DNA of 23,249 nucleotides from a virus: the IMG/VR virus record IMGVR_UViG_3300027743_000091, positions 1-23,249 of that record. One strand, given 5' to 3'. The translations under genes were made by a program, and so were the position numbers. Below the pieces are notes generated by a model. The model worked only from the letters and a program-made list of their open reading frames with translations, made no database searches and was not told the origin of the DNA. The stretch's first letter is position 1. The number at the start of each line of letters is the position of its first letter. Positions 4,325 to 10,701 of the stretch are shown piece after piece.

Positions 4325-5563
4325 GTGCGTGACATGCCATCTAAGAACCTGACCGATCGCTTTCTCGCCGGCGCCCCGGACCCCGGCAATTACTTCGATA
4401 CGACCGTGAAAGGTCTCACCCTCCGCGTCACCGCCGCCGGCGGGAAACTGTGGGCGTTTGTCTACCGGGTTCAGGGCCGCGGGCCGCAGTGGATCCGGCT
4501 CGGGTCCTACCCCGCGACGACACTCGCCGAGGCGCGCGACAAGGCGCGGCCGCTCCGCCAGGCCGTCGACGACAAGCGGGACCCGATCGCCGAGCGCAAA
4601 GCCGCCGAGGCCGCGGCCCAGGCCCCGCCGGCGCCGGCCGCGCCGGTCATGACGTGCCGGAAATTCGCGCCGACGTTTATCGCGTTCCAAAAGGGCCGTA
4701 AGAAAACCTGGCGCGACGACCAGACGAAACTCGAGAACACGATCCTCCCGGTGTGGGGCGAGCTGCCGATCCGGTCCATCACGCGCACGATGATCGCGGA
4801 ACTACTGACGGACATCGCGGAGGACGCCCCGATCGGCGTCAATCGCTACCAGGCCGTCATTACGCGGTTTTTTGCCGTCGCGGGCAATCGCGGCCTCCTC
4901 GGGCCCGACGGGTTAAATCCCGCGGCCCGCATGTTCAAACTAGCCGACGAAAAAAACCGCGGGCGGACCCGGACCCTCACGGACGATGAGATTCGGACCC
5001 TCCGCGCCGAGTTGGACCTGATTCCCTCGGAGGCCGCCGACGCGATGCGGTTGCGGCTCATCCTCGGGCAGCGCGCCGAAGAAACGAACGGCGCCGAATG
5101 GCGGGAAATTAAACTCCACGAGCGCACCTGGTTCCTCGATGGGGTCCGGACCAAAAACGGCCTCGAGCAATTGCTCTGGTTGCCCGATATGGCCCTCGAG
5201 ATTTTCCAGCGCCGACGCGACGCCGCCGCGACCAATGCGACGCACGTCTTTCCGACCCTCGCCGATCGGCAACTCTTACAGGAGGAGCGCGACGTCTACG
5301 CAATCGCCGGGAAGTTTCACAATTTCGTCTGGAAGGATCTCCGGCGGACCTTCTCGACGCGCCTCGGGGATCTCGGGTTTGACGATGGCGTGATTGATCG
5401 CCTGTTGAATCACAAGGCCGCGACCGTCGGCCGCAAGCATTACAACCATGCGAAATATCTGCCTGAGAAACAAATCGCCCTGGCCGCTTGGGACCGGGAA
5501 TTGACGCGCATCCTCGCGAACGCGCCCAAGACGTCGACCGTGATCCCAATGCCCGCCCGCTGA
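4325..5563 (+). CDS. int: Tyrosine integrase (P4/DUF4102 type)
   Basis: The integrase joins attP to a bacterial tRNA-Leu gene and, with an excisionase, reverses this. The 412 residues show an N-terminal arm-binding domain (about 5-90, including FDTTVKGLTLRVTAAGGK and YPATTLAEARDKA), an Ala/Pro linker, a SAM-like core-binding domain (about 108-205) and the catalytic domain (about 215-395). Catalytic residues are Arg250 (LGQRAEE), Lys277 (RTKNG), Arg340 (KDLRRTF), His363 (LLNHKA) and the nucleophile Tyr373 (KHYNHAKY). The usual His of the H-x-x-R box is Lys337. The GTG at 4325 was chosen over the ATG at 4334 because GAGAGG lies seven bases upstream. It follows attP directly and is convergent with the late operon. 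Confidence 0.96.
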   Translation: MRDMPSKNLTDRFLAGAPDPGNYFDTTVKGLTLRVTAAGGKLWAFVYRVQGRGPQWIRLGSYPATTLAEARDKARPLRQAVDDKRDPIAERKAAEAAAQAPPAPAAPVMTCRKFAPTFIAFQKGRKKTWRDDQTKLENTILPVWGELPIRSITRTMIAELLTDIAEDAPIGVNRYQAVITRFFAVAGNRGLLGPDGLNPAARMFKLADEKNRGRTRTLTDDEIRTLRAELDLIPSEAADAMRLRLILGQRAEETNGAEWREIKLHERTWFLDGVRTKNGLEQLLWLPDMALEIFQRRRDAAATNATHVFPTLADRQLLQEERDVYAIAGKFHNFVWKDLRRTFSTRLGDLGFDDGVIDRLLNHKAATVGRKHYNHAKYLPEKQIALAAWDRELTRILANAPKTSTVIPMPAR

Positions 5564-5583
5564 CTTGCGGTCGACCGCAAGTC
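5562..5583. repeat. Perfect 22-bp palindrome overlapping the integrase stop
   Basis: The half-sites GACTTGCGGTC and GACCGCAAGTC form an uninterrupted dyad that begins inside the int TGA. It carries the ACCGCAAG/CTTGCGGT words of the early operators at 3021-3070, here facing outward. It may be a repressor site or a hairpin between the convergent int and late transcripts; no T tract follows, so it is a poor terminator. Bases 5584-5630 hold no gene. Confidence 0.6.
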
Positions 5584-5630
5584 GGTGGTCAGGGTGAGGC
5601 CCCCGGTTCTTTCCGCCGGAGGGTCACACC

Positions 5631-5888
5631 CTAGAACAGGGATGGCTGGCCCTTCCCCGCCCAATGGTCGGCGTCATGCTGCCAGGCGAGCCGCTGGGCC
5701 TCGGGGCAGGTCGTCGCGCGCGCGTGATACCCGCACACACACGACACGTCGCAGGGTTCGGACCAGAGGCCCACAGGATGCAGTTCCGCATACAGGCGGC
5801 GCGGATCGTCCAGGCGTGTGTGTGATGTGTGCGGAGCCCCGCCCGGGCGTGACCTGGCCGGGCGGGGGGGCGTCGGGCCGGAACTCAT
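5631..5888 (-). CDS. Hypothetical Cys-containing protein, last late gene
   Basis: I do not recognise this 85-residue protein. The first 25 residues are Pro/Arg-rich low complexity and the start at 5888 has no ribosome site, so the true start may lie further in. The rest looks like a small fold: LYAELHPVGLWSEP, then four cysteines (PCDVSCVCGY and TTCPEA), then a helix (AQRLAWQHDADHW) and a PSLF end. The cysteines could bind zinc. It is the last gene of the leftward series and is convergent with int. Confidence 0.55.
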   Translation of the reverse strand: MSSGPTPPRPARSRPGGAPHTSHTRLDDPRRLYAELHPVGLWSEPCDVSCVCGYHARATTCPEAQRLAWQHDADHWAGKGQPSLF

Positions 5889-5930
5889 GCCACTGAGCTG
5901 GGAGGCAAGACGCCGATCCCATGATACGCC

Positions 5931-6065
5931 TCAGAGCAGGATCGACGCGACCCAGAGCGCCAGGCCGGCGGCGAGCAGGTTCACGCGCGGGCTCGAGACG
6001 CCCGCCGCCGCGGCCAGGAAACAGACGAGCGCCAGGATCAGCAGGACCAGATCGATCGGATTCAT
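5931..6065 (-). CDS. 44-residue membrane hairpin protein, holin-like
   Basis: The whole protein is two hydrophobic segments, about residues 5-23 and 30-44, joined by the short turn SSPRVN; there are no soluble tails. The ATG overlaps the stop of the upstream zinc-ribbon-like gene (ATGA), which supports it as real and coupled. Very small two-pass proteins at the end of late operons can be holins, but this one lacks the charged C-terminus usual for holins. Similar proteins are widespread in phages with no known role. Holin is a guess from size and place. Confidence 0.65.
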   Translation of the reverse strand: MNPIDLVLLILALVCFLAAAAGVSSPRVNLLAAGLALWVASILL

Positions 6066-6265
6066 GACGGGCCGCCCTTCCAGGTAAATTCCGTTCCACA
6101 ACACACGCACACGTACTGGTCGCCGCGGAAATGTTCCGGCGGGGTCGCCGTGTCGCAATGCTTCGGACACGCCGGGCCCGGCGCGGGCTCGAGCGCGGCC
6201 CGCGGCGCCCAGGTGCCGACCTTGCGCCCGTTGAGGTGCGTTAGGCGCCGGCCATCACGTTCCAT
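6062..6265 (-). CDS. Small zinc-ribbon-like protein, 67 residues
   Basis: The protein has two Cys clusters, CPKHC and CVCC, about 20 residues apart, followed by GTEFTW. This is the layout of a small zinc ribbon. The region before the first cluster is basic and Pro/Ala-rich. The ATG at 6265 lies inside the end of the upstream gene (25-base overlap) and has no clear ribosome site, so the exact start is uncertain. Its stop overlaps the next ATG. The role is unknown. Confidence 0.55.
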   Translation of the reverse strand: MERDGRRLTHLNGRKVGTWAPRAALEPAPGPACPKHCDTATPPEHFRGDQYVCVCCGTEFTWKGGPS

Positions 6266-6573
6266 AACGTCGCAATCTGGGATCGGATTTCCTGATCGGT
6301 CGCGCTCGTCTCAATCGCGCCGGCCTCAAAGTTGTACGAGGTCGTCGCGGCGACGAGGTTGGTCCCATTAGTGATCGTCGGCCCGAGGCTATAGGCCATC
6401 TGCGTCGGGTTATTCAGGATCTGCTGGGCGAGCTGGCGCCGCTGTTGATGGAAGTCCGTCCCGGTGTTCTCGCCGGCGACGACGATCGCCTCCGAGGTCA
6501 GGAGCGAGGCGAGCCGCTTTTGGAAGTTCTGATCCGCGGCGAGCGCGGACTGGGATCGGGGTGTCGTCGGCAT
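6241..6573 (-). CDS. Conserved phage protein of unknown function, 110 residues
   Basis: AGAGAGGA lies about nine bases before the ATG. The protein begins with a polar N-terminus and a helical segment (FQKRLASLLTSEAIVVAGE). A His/Arg-rich helix follows (FHQQRRQLAQQILNN), then a strand-rich middle (TNLVAATTSYN), and the end TDQEIRSQIATLWNVMAG. From memory, proteins of this pattern occur in late regions of many soil and freshwater phages without a known function. It may be a virion component, since it sits after the tail genes. No enzyme motif is visible. Confidence 0.7.
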   Translation of the reverse strand: MPTTPRSQSALAADQNFQKRLASLLTSEAIVVAGENTGTDFHQQRRQLAQQILNNPTQMAYSLGPTITNGTNLVAATTSYNFEAGAIETSATDQEIRSQIATLWNVMAGA

Positions 6574-6588
6574 GGGTCGGGTCCTCTC

Positions 6589-7197
6589 TTAATACTTGGC
6601 GACGGGGAGGCCGAGGTCGGCGCGCAGCTCGGCGATGTGTTTATTCGAGGCGTCGGGCTCGGGCATGTAGCGGCACGAGTAGCCGTAGCGCATGAAATGC
6701 CGGAAAGCGTCCGGGTCGCCAGGGTCAGGAAAATCGCGTTTCGCCTCCTGATAGGTGTCATGGACGCGGTCCTGATAGGCGCGCCCGGTCGTCGGCTCGT
6801 CCGGGTAGGGATAGATTTTCCCCTGGTCGATCGGCGGGAGGCCGGGCAGGACCCAGGCGCCCGTCGACCCTTCCGCGTCGGGGATCGGGTTCCAGGTCAC
6901 GGACGCATTGGGCGCGCCGGCGCTGGCGACGATGTCGACGACCCAGCATTTCTCGCCGTCGGGCGTCGTCCCGGGGCCGTCGTCCGGGTCCAGGATGTTG
7001 ATCGCGTCATCGGAAATATCGTTGGGGTTGCCGCGTTTGCCGTTGAGGCCGACCGCGGCGTCCTTCGCGTTCAGCTCCGCGGCGACGATGCGAATAAAGT
7101 CCTCGGTGTGGGCGTTGCCGGTGTGGCAATTCTTGAACGCCTCCGGGTTTTGACTGGCGATGCGTTGCACGTCGGCGACGTAATTCGGACAGGACAT
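6589..7197 (-). CDS. Conserved phage protein of unknown function, 202 residues
   Basis: The start at 7197 (MSCPNYVADVQ) was chosen for the strong leader CCGAAAGGATTCT before it, the same 13 bases that precede the tail-tube gene. The protein is acidic. Residues 1-40 form a Cys/His-containing helical part (PEAFKNCHTGNAHTEDFI). A central block follows with GLNGKRGNPNDISDDAINI and CWVVDIVASAGAP, then a Pro-rich stretch and a C-terminal helix (SNKHIAELRADLGLP). I recognise the block as recurrent in uncultured phages, but no function is known to me. It stands where an endolysin is often encoded but has no lysozyme, amidase or peptidase signature. Confidence 0.75.
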   Translation of the reverse strand: MSCPNYVADVQRIASQNPEAFKNCHTGNAHTEDFIRIVAAELNAKDAAVGLNGKRGNPNDISDDAINILDPDDGPGTTPDGEKCWVVDIVASAGAPNASVTWNPIPDAEGSTGAWVLPGLPPIDQGKIYPYPDEPTTGRAYQDRVHDTYQEAKRDFPDPGDPDAFRHFMRYGYSCRYMPEPDASNKHIAELRADLGLPVAKY

Positions 7198-7213
7198 AGC
7201 AGAATCCTTTCGG

Positions 7214-7297
7214 TTAGGGTTTCCGGCGCGGCGGACGACACAGCACCACAACGACGAGGCTCACGACAATCCCGAGAATAATCACGAGGTCGATCAC
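7214..7297 (-). CDS. 27-residue membrane peptide coupled to the tail-tip gene
   Basis: A GTG start at 7297 overlaps the TGA of the 1042-residue gene (GTGA). The peptide is one hydrophobic span (MIDLVIILGIVVSLVVVVLC) followed by a basic end (RPPRRKP). The overlap, the clean membrane segment and the positive-inside tail argue that it is real, although short. It could be a minimal holin-like or lysis-regulating peptide; no direct evidence exists. Confidence 0.5.
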   Translation of the reverse strand: MIDLVIILGIVVSLVVVVLCRPPRRKP

Positions 7298-10200
7298 GAC
7301 GACCCGCCGACAATCTGCCCGCCGGCAATCAGCCGCCGGAGGGTGTCCTCGAGCGAGAAGCGGACACTCGAGGCCTTCACGGTAAAGCGCGGCGGGAGGC
7401 CGGCGACGAGGTCGATCTCCGTGATCGTCACGTCCTGGATCGTCAGTGTCGTGTGGATCCGCTGGGACGGCAGATCAATCACGATCGGTTTCCCACTCTT
7501 GGTCTTGAGGTCGCGCGTCGCATAGGCGACGGTAACGATCGGCCGCGAGAACAGCGCCAGGTCGGCGTCGCAGCGTTCGACCAGGGAGTCGACGCCGCGG
7601 CGGTTGTCGACGAGCAGAAACTCGACGACCCCGTCCCCGCCGGTGCGGGCCGCCTGTTCCGCCTGGGCCAGGAGGTCGTCGCGTTGGACCCAGATATGGA
7701 CGGCCGAGCCCTTGAGCATCGGCCGCGCCAGGCCCGTCACGCCGGTCAGCATCGGCGCCGGGATCGCCTGACTGCCGTAAATGACGGTCGTCGTAATGGC
7801 GCCCGGGCCCGACGCGGGAATGCCGGCGAGCGTGTTCCCGCCGATCCCGGTATAGCGGATCGTTTGGCCGCCGCCGATCGTGACCCAGCCGCCGGTGAGA
7901 CGAAAGGGCGCGCTCGAGGCGACCGGGAGCACGGTGGATCCCGGGTTGACCTGGCCGTCCGGTTGTTTGAGGCCCGAGGTGTCCGCGCCGGGCTCGGCGG
8001 CGCCGGTGATCGCCGCGTCGGCGATTGTGACCGTGACGGCGGTCGTGGTGTTGTCGTTGATGGTTTGGATCAGCCGGCGGGACCCGCCGACCGGGCTCAT
8101 GTAGAGTTCGCGCGCCGTCACCGCCGCGGCCCCGATCGGGAGCGTCACCGCGATCTGGTTCCCGACCGCCGTCGCCGTGCCGAGGGCCGCGGCGCCCAGG
8201 GCCGCATTCGCGACACTATCGGTAAACGTCGTGCCGGTGTTATTCGCGAGGGTCGTCACCAGACGGAACGCGCCGGCGCCGTTGAACCGTCGATAGAGTT
8301 TGCGCGCCGTGACACTGGCCGGCCCGATCGGAATGTTCGAGACGGGGATCCGTTGCACCGCGGTCCCGGTCGTGTTACTCGTCGGGACGGTGACGGCGCC
8401 GGCGTTATGCGGGGCCGTGTCGGTGTGTGTCGTCGCCGTGTTGTTATTGAAGGTCGCGACTAAGTACCAATTCGCGGGATCGGTTTGGATCCAGCGGCGG
8501 TAGAGTTTGCGGCCGGTCGTGCCGGCGGGCCCCGTCTCGATATACAGGATCGGAACCTGCCCCATATGTTGCGGGGTCGTGTCGACCAGGGGCGGCGGCG
8601 GGCCGTTAATGATCGAGGCGTGAGCCACCGTATCCCGGAACCTTGTGGAATCGTTCCCGGCCCCGGGCGCGGCCACTTGCCCCACGAAGCGCGCGCCCGC
8701 CGATTGCCAGCCAAACCAGGGATTGCCGTCTTGCTGCCGATAGATTTTGATCGCCGTGACGCGGGCGTCGAGCTGATACGCGATCGGGACATCAATCGCG
8801 TTATTCGGAGCCGCGACGGATACGGTGACGGACGCGGTCGGGAGACTTTCCCCGCCCGCCGTCACACATGTTAGCCAGTAATAATAAAAGCCGGGTTCGA
8901 TCTGCCCGCCCGTCGTCGCCGGCCATCCACTCGTAAAGACCCGCATCACCCCGGGGCCGCCCGCCGTCGGACCGGGGCCCGCCGTCACTTGTCCGGAGGG
9001 GTTCCCCGCGTTCGTTTCGCCGGTCGCGTTGGTAAACGTTAATTTGTAATCGAACGTGCCGGCGGGGACGCCCGCGCCCGCCGTCGGCGTTTGGGGTTGC
9101 GGGTAGATCGGCACGGGTAATTGCCCCGAGGCGGCCGAGGTCGTGATCGCATTACTGATCGCGCCGGCGACGGTTTCGCCGTAGGCCGTCACAAACGACG
9201 TCGCGTAGTCGTGCGATCCCTGATCGGGGCCGGTGCCATTGATCGCGGTCGCCGCGGTCGGCGCGGTCGCGGGCGGGGCGTGGACGCCGGCGGTGATCGC
9301 CGCGGGCGGGCCGGCGAGCGACTGGCCGGCCGCGGTGCGATAGGCGACCGACAGGGTATGGTCCCCGCTCGTCACGCCCGCCCCGCCGGCCAGGGCGACG
9401 ATCGGCGCGGTGGTCGGGCTCGAGCCCGTGCCGACGAGCGACCCGCCGGACTTGAGGACGACGCCGGTAAAGGCAATCCGATCCGACTGCGCGCCCTCCG
9501 GGGTCAGGCCGACGATCGCCGTCCCGCCGAGCGGGGGGAACACGGCGCCGTCCTGGATCGGGAGGAGCGTCTCGCCGGCGAGGACGTCGGTCGGAATGTT
9601 CTCGCCGTAGCCCTTCCCATAGACGCGGGTGCGGAGCTGGGAACTATCGGTATTGACCTGGATCGGCGGGGACATCAGGAACCGGTGCGCGTCGTCGATC
9701 GGGTTCGGGGGCGCGCTCGTGTCCTCCTGGAACAGATAGACGACGTGATCCTCGATCTTGCAATAGCCGCCGACGGCCGTTGCCAGGCGCGCGAGACAGG
9801 CGATAAACGGATCGGCGCCGTCGAACACGATCGTCACGGGCGGGAGGCCGGGCGCGATCCCGGCCGTCGAAAATCCCGGCGCAAAGGTCGCCGTGATCGC
9901 CTCGGCGATCGTCGTCGCCGAGGTGTCGACCCAGGTCCCGAAGGGCCGCCGCGCGTTCGCTTCCGCGGTGTCGTCAATCGCCGAGATATACCAGGCGAGG
10001 TGTGCGGGGATCGATTCAAAGGCCTGATCGATCGTCTGGACCGCGCCGGTAAAGAGCAGCACTTTCCCGGTCAGGATCCGGACCCGTTGGCCGACGGCCG
10101 GGGCGTCGCCTTCGATCGTGAAGTTGGCGGTATTGGGGGCGTCGTTCAGGACGTCATGGACCGTCACGCCCTGGATACGGACCCGCCCGGTGACGTTGAC

Positions 10201-10422
10201 CTCGTCGATCCAGATGCCGGCCGCGGTGTCGATCGGGACCGAGAGATCCCCGCGCGCGGTCCAGACGATCGCGACCTCCGCGGCGAGGCGCGGCGACGGG
10301 CTGATCGTCGCACTCGCGGTGACACTGATCGACGCGGCGGCGGCGAGCGCGGCCGCCTGGGCGCCGGCGCGGACCAGGGCCCCGGCGAAATACGCGCCCG
10401 CGAAATAGACGCCCCCGATCAT
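7294..10422 (-). CDS. Large tail-tip / baseplate hub protein with tandem modules
   Basis: At 1042 residues this is the largest protein here. Residues 1-30 are Ala/Gly-rich (GGVYFAGAYFAGAL). Residues 50-330 look like a tail-hub domain of the gp27/Tal type (RVRIQGVTVHDVLND, GQRVRILTG, LAWYISAIDD). Then come four fibronectin-like units (about 353-383, 404-428, 456-481, 511-536) sharing a core like TAxGETxAG, and four units (about 549-604, 620-672, 697-742, 757-803) sharing ARKLYRR, NNTGTTFTD and VANAALG-like parts. The C-terminus (about 820-1042) is again hub-like. GGGAG lies about ten bases before the ATG. It should sit at the distal tail tip and take part in adsorption; the hub assignment is inferred. 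Confidence 0.8.
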   Translation of the reverse strand: MIGGVYFAGAYFAGALVRAGAQAAALAAAASISVTASATISPSPRLAAEVAIVWTARGDLSVPIDTAAGIWIDEVNVTGRVRIQGVTVHDVLNDAPNTANFTIEGDAPAVGQRVRILTGKVLLFTGAVQTIDQAFESIPAHLAWYISAIDDTAEANARRPFGTWVDTSATTIAEAITATFAPGFSTAGIAPGLPPVTIVFDGADPFIACLARLATAVGGYCKIEDHVVYLFQEDTSAPPNPIDDAHRFLMSPPIQVNTDSSQLRTRVYGKGYGENIPTDVLAGETLLPIQDGAVFPPLGGTAIVGLTPEGAQSDRIAFTGVVLKSGGSLVGTGSSPTTAPIVALAGGAGVTSGDHTLSVAYRTAAGQSLAGPPAAITAGVHAPPATAPTAATAINGTGPDQGSHDYATSFVTAYGETVAGAISNAITTSAASGQLPVPIYPQPQTPTAGAGVPAGTFDYKLTFTNATGETNAGNPSGQVTAGPGPTAGGPGVMRVFTSGWPATTGGQIEPGFYYYWLTCVTAGGESLPTASVTVSVAAPNNAIDVPIAYQLDARVTAIKIYRQQDGNPWFGWQSAGARFVGQVAAPGAGNDSTRFRDTVAHASIINGPPPPLVDTTPQHMGQVPILYIETGPAGTTGRKLYRRWIQTDPANWYLVATFNNNTATTHTDTAPHNAGAVTVPTSNTTGTAVQRIPVSNIPIGPASVTARKLYRRFNGAGAFRLVTTLANNTGTTFTDSVANAALGAAALGTATAVGNQIAVTLPIGAAAVTARELYMSPVGGSRRLIQTINDNTTTAVTVTIADAAITGAAEPGADTSGLKQPDGQVNPGSTVLPVASSAPFRLTGGWVTIGGGQTIRYTGIGGNTLAGIPASGPGAITTTVIYGSQAIPAPMLTGVTGLARPMLKGSAVHIWVQRDDLLAQAEQAARTGGDGVVEFLLVDNRRGVDSLVERCDADLALFSRPIVTVAYATRDLKTKSGKPIVIDLPSQRIHTTLTIQDVTITEIDLVAGLPPRFTVKASSVRFSLEDTLRRLIAGGQIVGGSS

Positions 10423-10442
10423 GTTCGGGTAGACTCCCGCGG

Positions 10443-10652
10443 ATGGCTGACGACACCCGCACCGAATTGGAGCGACAAGCGCGGCATCTGGCGACGTATG
10501 CGGCCAGCGTCAACTGGACGCCCGGCGACAATACGCGGGAGTGGCTGTTGGGCTTGCGCGACCTGATCGAACACGTCCAAGCGTTGACCGAGCCGAATCC
10601 CGGCGAGATGGGGAGCGACCTCGACCTCTCGCACCTCGATGGGCCAAGTTAA
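10443..10652 (+). CDS. Isolated plus-strand 69-residue acidic protein
   Basis: I do not recognise this protein. It has a coding-like composition: a helical N-terminus (ADDTRTELERQARHLATYAAS), a second helix (TREWLLGLRDLIEHVQALTE) and an acidic Ser/Asp-rich end. It starts 20 bases from the divergent ATG of the tail-tip gene and lies opposite to the otherwise leftward late operon. No strong ribosome site or promoter is visible before it. No minus-strand frame in 10423-10699 looks coding. It may be a moron gene expressed in the lysogen. Moderate confidence only. Confidence 0.55.
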   Translation: MADDTRTELERQARHLATYAASVNWTPGDNTREWLLGLRDLIEHVQALTEPNPGEMGSDLDLSHLDGPS

Positions 10653-10669
10653 CCAAAGCGGCGTTATCA

Positions 10670-10701
10670 GATCCCCGATCCCTGATCCCTGATCCCCGAT
10701 C
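10670..10701 (-). repeat. 7-bp tandem repeat with G-quadruplex potential
   Basis: Four tandem heptamers of the form GATCCCY, plus a final GATC, fill 10670-10701. On the minus strand, which is the late mRNA strand, this gives four G-runs (GGGG, GGG, GGG, GGGG) with loops of 4, 4 and 3 bases, fitting the canonical G-quadruplex pattern. The repeat touches the stop codon of the fibre gene and follows the isolated plus-strand gene. Confidence 0.7.

Noticed and set aside
9121-10566. 481-codon plus-strand frame
   Set aside because: Shadow of the 1042-residue tail-tip gene: extremely Arg/Asp/Gly-rich, no fold pattern, caused by GC-rich codon positions on the other strand.
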